NCBI GenBank assembly: GCA_902364975.1
Contig: CABJFQ010000008.1
Span: 1 to 64,000, forward strand
DNA length: 64,000 bases
Direction: 5' to 3'
Source of the DNA: Coriobacteriaceae bacterium
Lineage (GTDB): Bacteria > Actinomycetota > Coriobacteriia > Coriobacteriales > Coriobacteriaceae
The first letter of the stretch is position 1. Each line of letters opens with the position of its first letter. Made by a program: the position numbers and the translations under genes. The notes beneath the pieces were generated by a model. That model worked only from the letters and a program-made list of their open reading frames with translations, did not search any database and was not told the DNA's origin. Shown here in pieces: positions 34,741 through 44,991 of the stretch.

Positions 34741-36456
34741 CTACGAGTGGACAACCACGCACAGGCCGACTTTGATGCAGTCGTGAAGTGCCTTTGCATC
34801 GGCCAGGCGCAGGTTGATGCAACCGTGGCTGCCGCACCACTTGTACGACTCGGCATTATCGAAGCTCTTGTCGTTTTGCCAGGTGGCGTCGTGGAATCCG
34901 ACCATATTGCCCTCGAACGGCATCCAATAGCTGACCGGGCTCTCGTATTTGGGCTTGCCGGTCTCGGGGTCCTTGGCACCGATGAGTTTGCTGGCGCCAT
35001 CGTTGCTGTTGATCTGCCATACGCCCTCGGGGGTGGCGTCTTCGCCCGGTTTGCCGGAAATAAAGTTGGCCTCCCACACAATATTGCCGCTCTCGTCGTA
35101 GTAGCGCGCGTGCTGCTCGGACAGATCGACATCGACGTATGCCTTCCAGTCAGGCTCTCCCTTTGCGGTAAAGGTGTCGGCCTTCTGGGAGTACTTGATA
35201 TCGATTTCGCCGGTCTGCTTGTTGTTAATGGCGTCTTCGACCTGCTTGGCGAGCGAGGTACTGTCGATGGACCAACCAAAGTCGCCGCCTTCGACGGCGC
35301 ACTGCTTGCCATCGGCGCGCGTCCACCAGCGAGTGGAGCCCACGGTATTAAAGCCGTTGGCGAGCTCGGCTGCCCAGCTGCTGATCTGCGACGTATCGAG
35401 CGTGGGGTTGGCCGGATCGGCAAAGCTGATCCACTGCAACACGGAGCTGCCATCAACCTTGCCGGCATCCTCGCCGTTGAGCTTGAGGGTCACGTTGACG
35501 CCCAAGAAGTTGTTGGCGGCATCGCATGCGGCCTGAATCTGATCATCGGTCAGCGTTCCATTGAGCGGCTCATAGGCATCGTTGCCGAGCTTGGAAAGAT
35601 CTACGGTCTCGGCCAGCGAGGCAAGCTCGAGCTCGGCATACTTAATGACATGCTCGCGGTTGAGTTTTTCGTTGGAGCGCGCCTTCTCGACGGTAAACTT
35701 GCCGGCCTGCTCGTCATAGGAGCTATTGGCCTCGAACGTGCCCGAACGGCTCCCGTTAAACTCATCGATGGCGGTGCCCAGATCCTTCTCAAACTGCTTT
35801 TGGTCAAAGGTATCGGAGAGCATGGACAGGTCGATGTCTTGATCAAGATCTACTTCGTTGGAGGTAGCGGTTGTTTTGGTCTTGCCGCTTAAGGATTCTA
35901 CAAGGCGGACCGGCCATACAAAGGCTTCGTTGTGGTTGATGATCTCTTTTGCGGCAGCTTCGCCGTCGACGATGGGCTCATCGGACTCGGGCTGATAGGT
36001 CCAGCTAAAGTCTTCGCCTGTCACGGTGAGCTTATAGTGCTTCCAAGCCGAGTTGACCTTGGTGGCGGCAGACGAAGCGTTGGAGAACGAGACATCGACG
36101 CCGGCGATAGTGGTGTTGGGGTAGGCTACCTGCGAAAACGCTACGACGCCTACGATATAGATAATGACGATAAGACCCAGAACGACAAAGAGCGTCGTCT
36201 TTTTGCCCGACTTATTGTTCTCGGCGGGTTTGCGTGCGGGGCCGCGATCGCCTCGAGCGTGCGTGGGGGGCTGCTTGGGCGCATTGCCATTTGCCTGGCG
36301 CTGCTGATGCTGCTTGTTCGGACGTTGGGAAACGTTTGCCGCACCTCGCTGCTGACCGCGGCTCGGCGCGATAGGACGCGGCGACTGAACGCCCCCGGTG
36401 TGCCTGCTCGGCTGCTGCGGATCGGGGATCAGTTGAGTTCGATCGTTTTGCGACAT
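34741..36456 (-). CDS. L,D-transpeptidase with N-terminal membrane anchor
   Basis: A 571-residue cell-wall enzyme that forms 3-3 peptidoglycan crosslinks or attaches proteins. The Pro/Gln/Arg-rich cytoplasmic N-terminus (~1-75) is followed by one membrane helix (TTLFVVLGLIVIIYIVGVVAF), a VanW-like PG-binding region (PG_binding_4 type, ~110-440) and a C-terminal YkuD domain. The YkuD domain has GFHDATW and the catalytic Cys in GSHGCINLRLADA. I chose ATG 36456 because AAGGA lies 10 nt upstream; ATG 36465 is too close to it. Confidence 0.9.
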   Translation of the reverse strand: MSQNDRTQLIPDPQQPSRHTGGVQSPRPIAPSRGQQRGAANVSQRPNKQHQQRQANGNAPKQPPTHARGDRGPARKPAENNKSGKKTTLFVVLGLIVIIYIVGVVAFSQVAYPNTTIAGVDVSFSNASSAATKVNSAWKHYKLTVTGEDFSWTYQPESDEPIVDGEAAAKEIINHNEAFVWPVRLVESLSGKTKTTATSNEVDLDQDIDLSMLSDTFDQKQFEKDLGTAIDEFNGSRSGTFEANSSYDEQAGKFTVEKARSNEKLNREHVIKYAELELASLAETVDLSKLGNDAYEPLNGTLTDDQIQAACDAANNFLGVNVTLKLNGEDAGKVDGSSVLQWISFADPANPTLDTSQISSWAAELANGFNTVGSTRWWTRADGKQCAVEGGDFGWSIDSTSLAKQVEDAINNKQTGEIDIKYSQKADTFTAKGEPDWKAYVDVDLSEQHARYYDESGNIVWEANFISGKPGEDATPEGVWQINSNDGASKLIGAKDPETGKPKYESPVSYWMPFEGNMVGFHDATWQNDKSFDNAESYKWCGSHGCINLRLADAKALHDCIKVGLCVVVHS

Positions 36457-36558
36457 CGTATGCATATCCTTCGAATTTCGCCTTGCGGCTCATCGTGTTT
36501 TTACTGGGCTTGCATTATAGCGATTACCCAGTTGTTTGTGGTATGGAAACGGTGGCAT

Positions 36559-36588
36559 TCAAAAGAGGTGGGACATTTGTCCCACCTT
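36559..36588 (-). terminator. Terminator of the L-serine dehydratase gene
   Basis: AGGTGGGACA (36566-36575) and TGTCCCACCT (78-87 of the same hundred) form a perfect stem. On the minus strand CTTTTG follows, about 20 nt after the dehydratase stop codon. Confidence 0.75.
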
Positions 36589-36605
36589 CGAGTCTATCTT
36601 TGTCG

Positions 36606-38213
36606 CTATCCGCACACACCGCATTTTGCACAGGCCGAAAGTGCGGCCGGAGCCTGCGCGATGCCACCTTTTGCCGTCTCGCGCAGCGTGGCCGGCAACG
36701 CGTGGCCCACGGAGAGCATGACGTGCGCCATCTGGTCAAACGGCACCAGGCTCTTGATACCGGCAAGTGCAAGCTGCGCCGAGCTAAATGCCGCGGCCAC
36801 GCCGATGGCATTGCGGTTTTGGCACGGCACCTCCACGAGGCCGCCCACCGGGTCGCAGACCAGGCCCAGCAGGTTGCTCAGGGCGATGGAGCTGGCGTCG
36901 AGTGCCTGCTCGGGCGTGCCTCCGAGCATCTGCACCAGCGCGGCGGCGGCCATGGCGGCCGCGCTTCCCACCTCGGCTTGGCATCCGCCCTCGGCGCCGG
37001 CGACGCAGGCGCTCGTGGTGAGGTTGAGGCCGATGGCGGCGGCGCAGTAGAGGGCGTCCATGACTTGCTCATCGTCCAGTTGCAGATGGTCGGCGAGCGC
37101 CAGCACGCAGCCGGGCACGACGCCTGCGGAGCCGGCCGTGGGGGCGGCGACGATCACTCCCATTGTGGCGGAGCGCTCAAGGACGGCCATGGCGCGGGCC
37201 ACGGCATCGGTCTGGACGGCGCCCATCAGGCTTACGCTCAAGTCGTTGCGGCCGGTGGCATCAACGAGCTTGGCCTCGCCGCCGATAAGCCCGCCGAGCG
37301 AGCGCTGAGGATTGGCGATGGGGGCCGTAGTCTCCTCGCGCATGACCTCGAGGACGCGGCGCATGGCAGCGACGGCGTGGCCCTCGCCGGTCAGGCGAGC
37401 CTCGCGTATGGCCATTACGGCGCCGATGTTGAGGCCGAGTTCCTCGCACGCATCGAGCAGCTGCTCGCCGTCGTCGAAGATTTCCTTGGCCGAGACGCCG
37501 GGGGAGAGCGACGAGGCCGAGCCCGGGAGCTCGATAAAGGTGGCGTAGTTTACATTGTCGAGCTTGCGCAGCATGGGGATGACGGTGTCGTCGGGGGCGC
37601 CATCGGTTTCAAAGACGGAGTATGCCTGGCCGCCCACTTCGGTGCGGTAGGTGCGGCAGAAGGCGATGTTTACATGTGCGTAGGCGAGCAGGTTCGTGAG
37701 CGCGGCGAGCACACCGGGGACGTCCTGGTGTGCCACGAAGAGCGTGGAATACATGCCCGAGATATCGACGCCGACGCCGTTGATGCGGCTGATGCGCATT
37801 TTGCCGCCGCCGAGGCTCTCGCCGCGGACCTGCGCCGTGGCGCCCGTATCGTCGGCCATGTCGATGTCGACGGTGTTGGGATGGATGGAGGCGTCGTCGC
37901 CCTTGATGTCAAAGTGATATTCGAGGCCCTGCTCGCGTGCGAGGTCGAAGGCCTGCTTGATGTTCTCGTCATCGGTGTCGAGGCCCAGGATGCCCGCGAC
38001 GAGCGCACGATCGGTGCCGTGGCCGCGGTAGGTGTGGGCAAAGGAGTTCCACAGGCCAAAGGTGACCTTAGTGATGCGGCCTTCCAGCAGGCTGGCGGCA
38101 ACTTGGGCGCACCGCAGGGCGCCGGCGGTGTGCGATGAGCTGGGGCCGACCATGACGGGCCCCAAGATCTCGAATGCCGAGGTCGTAGCTAGTGTTTGCG
38201 GCTTGCCTGCCAT
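36606..38213 (-). CDS. sdaA: L-serine ammonia-lyase, iron-sulfur type, single-chain beta-alpha form
   Basis: Converts L-serine to pyruvate and ammonia with a 4Fe-4S cluster. At 535 residues it is a one-chain fusion of the beta part (~1-225: ILGPVMVGPSSSHTAGALR, plus an ACT-like regulatory stretch DVPGVLAALTNLLA) and the alpha part (~240-535: TAGSAGVVPGCVLAL). Cluster cysteines are visible in TSACVAGAEGG, GLVCDPVGGLVEVPC and possibly near the C-terminal CAKCGVCG. It is a standalone gene with its own terminator and a long inverted repeat upstream. Confidence 0.93.
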   Translation of the reverse strand: MAGKPQTLATTSAFEILGPVMVGPSSSHTAGALRCAQVAASLLEGRITKVTFGLWNSFAHTYRGHGTDRALVAGILGLDTDDENIKQAFDLAREQGLEYHFDIKGDDASIHPNTVDIDMADDTGATAQVRGESLGGGKMRISRINGVGVDISGMYSTLFVAHQDVPGVLAALTNLLAYAHVNIAFCRTYRTEVGGQAYSVFETDGAPDDTVIPMLRKLDNVNYATFIELPGSASSLSPGVSAKEIFDDGEQLLDACEELGLNIGAVMAIREARLTGEGHAVAAMRRVLEVMREETTAPIANPQRSLGGLIGGEAKLVDATGRNDLSVSLMGAVQTDAVARAMAVLERSATMGVIVAAPTAGSAGVVPGCVLALADHLQLDDEQVMDALYCAAAIGLNLTTSACVAGAEGGCQAEVGSAAAMAAAALVQMLGGTPEQALDASSIALSNLLGLVCDPVGGLVEVPCQNRNAIGVAAAFSSAQLALAGIKSLVPFDQMAHVMLSVGHALPATLRETAKGGIAQAPAALSACAKCGVCG

Positions 38214-38237
38214 ATGCGCTCCTGTTCTATCCCGTCG

Positions 38238-38356
38238 TTCCGAGGGCTTTGGTATTTGGTCGCCTGCTCTACAGTCCTGGCTCGCACGGAGGCCACATTA
38301 AGTGGCCTCCGGCTCGTGCGGAACTCGCGATCGACCAAATACCAAAGCCCTCGGAA
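38238..38356. repeat. Long nested inverted-repeat element upstream of sdaA
   Basis: Two perfect 25-bp arms (38238-38262 and 38332-38356; the left arm starts TTCCGAGGGCTTTGG) enclose about 69 nt. Inside is a second hairpin, GGAGGCCAC (38288-38296) and GTGGCCTCC (38302-38310), flanked by CGCACG/CGTGCG-like pieces. There is no coding capacity. It could be a miniature mobile element or a structured leader. The rest of the 312-bp gap (38214-38525) holds only the metK terminator. Confidence 0.8.
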
Positions 38357-38450
38357 CTTAGGATACATGGTTGGAGTGGCTGGATGTCAAAATTTATCAG
38401 CTGGGGACGTGCTGTTCATTGCGCATCGAAATATTCACACCACCGTGTAA

Positions 38451-38488
38451 ATAAAAAGAAGTACCGGTTGGGGCCGGTACTTCTTTTG
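38451..38488 (-). terminator. metK terminator (bidirectional shape)
   Basis: AGAAGTACCGG (38457-38467) and CCGGTACTTCT (38474-38484) form an 11-bp stem. The minus strand continues TTTTTAT, fitting termination of metK, while TTTTGG follows on the plus strand. Confidence 0.88.
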
Positions 38489-38525
38489 GTTCTAATGCTT
38501 TGCTTTCTGGGCTCTGTGAACCTAT

Positions 38526-39806
<1,281 letters not shown>

Positions 39807-39915
39807 GATTGTCCTTTCAAAAACGTGTCCCGGCGACCGTTACCATTCCGCCGGGCTCTCTATGCAAGGGCACATCATAGCGCGTAAATCAAACATTCAC
39901 ACCCTTTCCGCACCT

Positions 39916-40005
39916 ACTCATTGGGGACAGACTTAAATGACCAGCCTTACCTAAGTGCCGACAGGTTGCCCAAAGACTGATCATTTAAGTCTGTCCCCAA
40001 TGAGT
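39916..40005. repeat. Inverted-repeat element between metK and gltX
   Basis: The left arm (39916-39944, ACTCATTGGGGACAGACTTA...) and right arm (39977-40005) are complementary over 29 nt with one mismatch; a 32-nt spacer separates them. It lies between divergent metK and gltX. The right end carries CCAATGAGTGGGT (39997-40009), a 13-mer repeated on the other side of gltX. Nothing codes here. A candidate -10 (TATACT, 40044-40049) for gltX lies just downstream. Confidence 0.82.
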
Positions 40006-40089
40006 GGGTCGGTGCCCTTTGTGCGGAGGTTGCTTTGTTGCTTTATACTGATGCGGTTAGACATCCATCCTGCAATCGAGGAGATTTCC

Positions 40090-41565
40090 ATGGCATCAGA
40101 CGTTCGCGTCCGCTTTGCACCCTCACCGACGGGCAAGCTGCACATCGGCGGCGCCCGCACCGCTATCTATAACTGGGCTTTCGCCCGCGCAAACGGCGGC
40201 ACGTTCATCCTGCGCATCGACGACACCGACCCCACCCGTTCCACCGACGAGAACACGCAGATCATTCTGCGCGCCATGCGTTGGCTGGGCTTGGACTGGG
40301 ACGAGGGCCCCGAGGTGGGCGGCGACTATGGCCCTTACGCACAGACCGAGCGCCTGGACCTGTACAAGCAGGCCGCCCAGAAGCTCTGGGACGAGGGCAA
40401 GGCCTATCCCTGCTTCTGCACCAAGGAGCAGCTCGACGCCGATCGCAAGGCCGCGCAGGAGCGCAAGGACCCCTTCCAGGGCTACCAGCGCCGCTGCCGC
40501 GATCTTGATCCTGAGGAGGCCCGCCGCCGCATCGAGGCCGGCGAGTCTTACGTCCTGCGCATCAAGGTGCCCGAGGACCGCGGCGACGTCGTTATCCACG
40601 ACGCCGTCCACGGCGAGGTGACCTTCGACGCCAAGGAGCTCGACGACTTCGTCATCTTCCGCTCCGATGGCACGCCCACGTACAACTTCGCGACCGTCGT
40701 CGACGACGCCATGATGAAGATCACCCATGTCATCCGCGGCGACGACCACCTGTCCAACACCCCGCGCCAGGTCATGGTCTACGAGGCCCTCGGCGCGCCC
40801 GTGCCCACGTTCGCCCACATCTCCATGATCCTGGGCGCCGACGGTAAGAAGCTCTCCAAGCGCCACGGCGCAACTTCGGTGGAGGAGTACCGCGACGCCG
40901 GTTACCTTTCCGACGCCTTCGTCAACTACCTGGCGCTGCTCGGCTGGTCGCTCGACGGCGAGACCACGATCATCCCGCGCGATGTCCTAGCCAGCAAGTT
41001 CTCGCTCGACCGCATCTCCAAGAACCCGGCGACCTTCGACCCCAAGAAGCTTGATTGGGTTAATGCCGAGTACATCAACGGCATGTCCGATGCTCAGTTT
41101 GCCGATGAGATCATGGTCCCCGAGCTGCACGAGGCGGGTCTCATCGAGGGTAATGTCGAGTACGGCGAGGATTGGATCGATGCGCTTGCTGCCATCGTTA
41201 AGCCGCGCACCAAGATGCCTGCCGACGCCGTGACCGTCGCTGCTCCCATCTTTGCTACGGCCGAGACGCTCGAGTATGACGAGAAATCCGTCAACAAAGG
41301 CCTGGCCAAGGAGGGCATGGGTGCCATTCTGGACGCCGCCAAGGCTGCTCTCGAGGGTGTGGACGAGTGGACGGCTGACAACATCGACGCCGCGCTTGAG
41401 CCGCTGCCCGAGCAGATGGACCTTAAGAAGCGCGTGGTGTTCCAGGCCGTGCGCGTCGCCGTCTGCGGCAATATGGTGAGCCCTCCGCTGGGCGAGACCA
41501 TGGCGCTCGTCGGCCGTGACGACTGTCTGGCGCGTATCGACCGCGCCCGCACGATGGCGCTATAG
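40090..41565 (+). CDS. gltX: Glutamyl-tRNA synthetase
   Basis: Class I synthetase of 491 residues charging tRNA-Glu, whose two CTC genes also lie in this window. The HIGH-like HIGGARTAIYNW follows RFAPSPTGKL at the N-terminus; the KMSKS-like KKLSKRHGA is near residue 255. ATG 40090 follows GAGGAG. Without GlnRS evidence it may also mischarge tRNA-Gln for the amidation route; that is inference. Confidence 0.95.
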   Translation: MASDVRVRFAPSPTGKLHIGGARTAIYNWAFARANGGTFILRIDDTDPTRSTDENTQIILRAMRWLGLDWDEGPEVGGDYGPYAQTERLDLYKQAAQKLWDEGKAYPCFCTKEQLDADRKAAQERKDPFQGYQRRCRDLDPEEARRRIEAGESYVLRIKVPEDRGDVVIHDAVHGEVTFDAKELDDFVIFRSDGTPTYNFATVVDDAMMKITHVIRGDDHLSNTPRQVMVYEALGAPVPTFAHISMILGADGKKLSKRHGATSVEEYRDAGYLSDAFVNYLALLGWSLDGETTIIPRDVLASKFSLDRISKNPATFDPKKLDWVNAEYINGMSDAQFADEIMVPELHEAGLIEGNVEYGEDWIDALAAIVKPRTKMPADAVTVAAPIFATAETLEYDEKSVNKGLAKEGMGAILDAAKAALEGVDEWTADNIDAALEPLPEQMDLKKRVVFQAVRVAVCGNMVSPPLGETMALVGRDDCLARIDRARTMAL

Positions 41566-41588
41566 TAGACGCGTAAACGCATGTATCC

Positions 41589-41620
41589 GAGCCCCGTTCC
41601 CCCGAGCGGGGCTCTTGTTT
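41589..41620 (+). terminator. gltX terminator
   Basis: GAGCCCCG (41589-41596) and CGGGGCTC (41607-41614), followed by TTGTTT. Confidence 0.88.
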
Positions 41621-41641
41621 CTGTACCAATGAGTGGGTTGC

Positions 41642-41743
41642 TGGGACAAAATAATCAGTAGTGTTTGTCCCATGTTCGAGTGACGCAACGAGCTCGACAC
41701 TCGTATCGGCCATGGGACAAACTCTACTGATTATTTTGTCCCA
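41642..41743. repeat. Double-hairpin (REP-doublet-like) element between gltX and priA
   Basis: Two 33-nt arms (41642-41674 and 41711-41743) are inverted copies with a single mismatch. Each arm is itself palindromic at its ends, GGGACAAA...TTTGTCCC. The 36-nt spacer is unremarkable. Two inverted hairpin units form the layout of REP doublets (BIMEs). CCAATGAGTGGGT (41626-41638) directly precedes it. Confidence 0.82.
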
Positions 41744-41775
41744 CCCCTTTCAGGTCCGTTCGTTAGAGGTGGTGT

Positions 41776-44229
41776 ATGGCTCAACAACTGTCGCTGTTTG
41801 GTTCGCCGGAACCGGAGGAGGCTCTGGTGAAGCTCATGCCTGCCGCTGCCTCGGCTCAGCCTAAGCCTGCACCTGAGCCCATCGCTGCCTACGCGAGCGT
41901 GGTTCTCGACATTCCTACCCGAGCGCTGTCCGAGCCATTCGCCTACTGCATCCCCGAGTCCCTTGCCAACGAGGTCCAGATCGGATCCACGGTCCTGGTC
42001 CACTTTGGTAACCGTGCCGCCGCGGGCTATGTCGTCGACATTGCGCCTGATCTGGGCGATCTGCCGGGTAACAACGCCCTCGACCCCGTGCGCATCAAGC
42101 CCATCGAGGCCATTCTCAGCAAACCGCTCTTTACCGCCGAAGCCGCCCGCATCGCACGTTGGATGAGCCGCGAGTATGTCGCGACGCTTTCCGAGTGCCT
42201 GCGCCTGTTCTTGCCTCCGGGTGGCAGCCCGCGTGTGGTCAAGGGCGACGACGGCGTGTGGACGGTTGAACGTCCAGCCGTCAAACCCATCCAAAACCGC
42301 TGGGTGATGCTTACGCCCGAAGGCTTTGACTACACGCCACCCAAGACCGCGGTCCGCCAGCGCCAACTCATCGAGGCGCTCCAGTGTGGTCCTGTCACGA
42401 CGCGCGACCTCAACCTTCTCTATAACAGTATGTCGGCGACCATCAAGTCGCTCGAAAAACGCGGCGTCGTGGTGGTGGAAGAGCGCCGCGCCTGGCGTGG
42501 CTGCAGCGAGCAGACCACGCTGTCCTCGGCAAGCGGCAAGGCGCCGGTCTCCCTTACCAACGGCCAGCAACAGGCACTCGCTCAGATTGAGCGCGCCTGT
42601 CTGGACGCCCATGGCGACGTGGTGCTGGTTGACGGCGTCACCGGCTCCGGCAAAACCGAGGTTTACCTCTCCGCTATCGAGCGCGTGCTCTCAGCTGGCC
42701 GTTCGGCCTGCGTGCTGGTGCCCGAGATCTCGCTGACGGCCCAGACCGTCGGCCGCTTCCGCTCGCGTTTTGGCGAGACGGTCGCCGTGTTCCACTCACG
42801 CCTTTCGGCCGGTGAGCGCTTGGACCAGTGGGATATGGTCGCCAGCGGTGCCGCTCGCGTGGTCGTCGGTGCACGCTCGGCGCTCTTTTGCCCGCTTAAC
42901 GACCTGGGCCTCATTATCATTGATGAGGAGCACGAGACCAGTTACAAGCAAGGCTCCAGCCCGCGTTACCACGCGCGCGAGGTGGCGGCCGAGATGGCGC
43001 GGCGCTACCGCTGCCCACTCGTGTTGGGCTCGGCCACGCCTTCTGCCGAGGCCCTCGACCGCTGCCGACGCGGAACGTATAACGGTGCCACCTGGACGCG
43101 CGTCGAGATGCCCGAGCGCCCGGGACACGCCGTGCTACCTACGGTCCGTATTGCCGATCTGCGCCGCGAGTTTTCACACGGCAGCCGCTCCATGTTCTCA
43201 AAACCGCTGATGGAAGGCCTGGGGCGTGTGGTCGAGCGCCGCGAAAAGGCCGTGCTGCTGCACAACCGCCGCGGTTTTGCGCCGTTTTTGATGTGCCGCG
43301 AGTGCGGCTGCGTTCCCACCTGCAACCACTGCTCCACCGCGCTTACGTATCACGAGCGCACGCACACGCTGCAATGTCACACATGCGGATCCTCCTGGCG
43401 CGTGCAGCCGTATCCCGCGTCCACGAGCCGTTGCCCCAAATGTGGCAGTCGCTACCTGGCAAAAATGGGCCTTGGCACGCAGCAGATCGAGGATGCGCTG
43501 CACCAGATGCTGCCCGAGGACGTCGCCATCATTCGCATGGATGCCGATTCCACGCGCGGCAAGGATGCGCACAAAAAGCTGCTCGAGCAGTTCGATGCCG
43601 CCGATTGCGCGGTGCTGTTGGGTACCCAGATGATCGCCAAGGGTCTCGACTTTCCCGAGGTCACGCTCGTGGGCGTGGTCAATGCCGACTTTGCCCTCAA
43701 GATGCCCGATTTTAGAGCAGGGGAGCGCGCCTACGATCTGCTGGAGCAGGTCGCGGGCCGTGCCGGTCGCGGCGATCGTCCCGGCGAGGTCATCATCCAG
43801 ACCTACCTGCCCGAGGATCCGGTCATCCGCGCCGTCGCTGAGCACGATCGCTCTATCTTTACCGACCACGACCTGGACCAGCGCCGCGACGCGCTGTACC
43901 CGCCGTTTGTTCGCCTTGTCAACCTCTTGGTGTGGTCGGCGAACCGAGACGACGCGCAGGACTACATCGGGCGCATTGCAAAACTCCTTAAGCGCCGCTG
44001 GCATGCCGCCGCGCCCGACTTTTTGCGGGCAGGGAGTGCCGTGCCGCAGGTGCTGGGCCCGGCTTCGTGTGTAATCGAGAGAGCCAAGGACCGTTATCGC
44101 TTCCACCTGCTTGTGAAGTCGCCCGTGGGGTACCATGTCTCTGATGATATCGACGCCTGCCTCAAAGAGGTGGGCTCCGTGCGCGGCGTGAGCGTGAGCG
44201 TTGACGTCGACGCCTATGATTTGATGTAA
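41776..44229 (+). CDS. priA: Primosomal replication-restart helicase PriA
   Basis: A superfamily 2 3'-5' DNA helicase, 817 residues, reloading replisomes at stalled forks. After a Pro/Ala-rich start it has the 3'BD domain (~40-135). Walker A VDGVTGSGKTEVYL is near 290, the DEEH box in IIDEEHETSYKQ, and zinc cysteines in CRECGCVPTCNHC, CHTCG and CPKCG. Helicase motifs LLGTQMIAKGLDFP and QVAGRAGRGDRPGEV follow. ATG 41776 leads the priA-def-fmt-rsmB order common in bacteria. Confidence 0.95.
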   Translation: MAQQLSLFGSPEPEEALVKLMPAAASAQPKPAPEPIAAYASVVLDIPTRALSEPFAYCIPESLANEVQIGSTVLVHFGNRAAAGYVVDIAPDLGDLPGNNALDPVRIKPIEAILSKPLFTAEAARIARWMSREYVATLSECLRLFLPPGGSPRVVKGDDGVWTVERPAVKPIQNRWVMLTPEGFDYTPPKTAVRQRQLIEALQCGPVTTRDLNLLYNSMSATIKSLEKRGVVVVEERRAWRGCSEQTTLSSASGKAPVSLTNGQQQALAQIERACLDAHGDVVLVDGVTGSGKTEVYLSAIERVLSAGRSACVLVPEISLTAQTVGRFRSRFGETVAVFHSRLSAGERLDQWDMVASGAARVVVGARSALFCPLNDLGLIIIDEEHETSYKQGSSPRYHAREVAAEMARRYRCPLVLGSATPSAEALDRCRRGTYNGATWTRVEMPERPGHAVLPTVRIADLRREFSHGSRSMFSKPLMEGLGRVVERREKAVLLHNRRGFAPFLMCRECGCVPTCNHCSTALTYHERTHTLQCHTCGSSWRVQPYPASTSRCPKCGSRYLAKMGLGTQQIEDALHQMLPEDVAIIRMDADSTRGKDAHKKLLEQFDAADCAVLLGTQMIAKGLDFPEVTLVGVVNADFALKMPDFRAGERAYDLLEQVAGRAGRGDRPGEVIIQTYLPEDPVIRAVAEHDRSIFTDHDLDQRRDALYPPFVRLVNLLVWSANRDDAQDYIGRIAKLLKRRWHAAAPDFLRAGSAVPQVLGPASCVIERAKDRYRFHLLVKSPVGYHVSDDIDACLKEVGSVRGVSVSVDVDAYDLM

Positions 44230-44247
44230 CAAACCGAAAGGATGGCC

Positions 44248-44784
44248 ATGGAAGCCAACGGAATCGTACTGTCGCCCGACCCTCGTCTGCGCCAGGAGTG
44301 CACCGTCATCGAGGAGATCACCCCGGCGATCGAGGCGCTTGCCGAGAAGATGAAGAAAATGATGTTCGATAACGGCGGTTGCGGCCTGGCTGCTCCGCAG
44401 ATCGGCGAGCTCATTCAGCTCGTTACCATCGACTGCGACTACAGCGACAAGAACGACTACGACCCGTACGTGCTCATCAATCCCGTGATTGTCGAGCAAA
44501 GCGACCATCTCGTTCCGTATAGCGAGGGCTGTCTATCCATTCCTGGCATTAGCTGTGAGATCGAGCGTCCCGACCATGTCGTCGTCGAGGCGTATGACCT
44601 GGACGCCAACCTGATTCGCTATGAGGCCTCGGGCGATCTGTTCTGCGTGTGCCTGCAGCACGAGATCGATCACCTGCACGGCAACACCATGTTCGAGCGA
44701 CTGAAGCCCATGCAGAGGCTCAAGGCCGTCAAGGAGTACCAGGACGCCCTGGCCCGCGGCGCTCGACCGGGCGAGACGGAGTAG
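44248..44784 (+). CDS. def: Peptide deformylase
   Basis: A metalloenzyme that removes the N-formyl group from new proteins, 178 residues. The three motifs are intact: GCGLAAPQIG, EGCLSIPG and QHEIDHLHG, supplying the Cys and two His metal ligands. I prefer ATG 44248 because AAAGG ends at 44241; ATG 44242 is too close to it. 18 nt after priA and followed by a terminator, so fmt is probably transcribed separately. Confidence 0.94.
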   Translation: MEANGIVLSPDPRLRQECTVIEEITPAIEALAEKMKKMMFDNGGCGLAAPQIGELIQLVTIDCDYSDKNDYDPYVLINPVIVEQSDHLVPYSEGCLSIPGISCEIERPDHVVVEAYDLDANLIRYEASGDLFCVCLQHEIDHLHGNTMFERLKPMQRLKAVKEYQDALARGARPGETE

Positions 44785-44849
44785 GTTTGTCCGTCCCCGG
44801 GGTGCCGTCGGGCCAGGGATGGGCGTCTTCGCTGATAGGTGCTTTGCTG

Positions 44850-44884
44850 AAAGAGCTGCTTTTATTGCGGCTCTTTCTTTGGTT
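44850..44884 (+). terminator. def terminator
   Basis: AAAGAGCTGC (44850-44859) pairs with GCGGCTCTTT (44867-44876) with one G-U pair, followed by CTTTGG. Confidence 0.75.
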
Positions 44885-44991
44885 TTGGGTATATTTGTTC
44901 TTGTTGAAATGTTATTGCGGATGGGCTGGTGACTTGGCTTTCCGCTGTTCTTTGTAGCCGTCTCGGCTTTGGTTGAGAGGAGACGTTCTTT

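Noticed and set aside
39807..40089. SAM riboswitch for metK or T-box for gltX
   Set aside because: Neither the SAM-I core nor a T-box sequence (TGGNACCGCG) is present; the space is taken by the inverted-repeat element.
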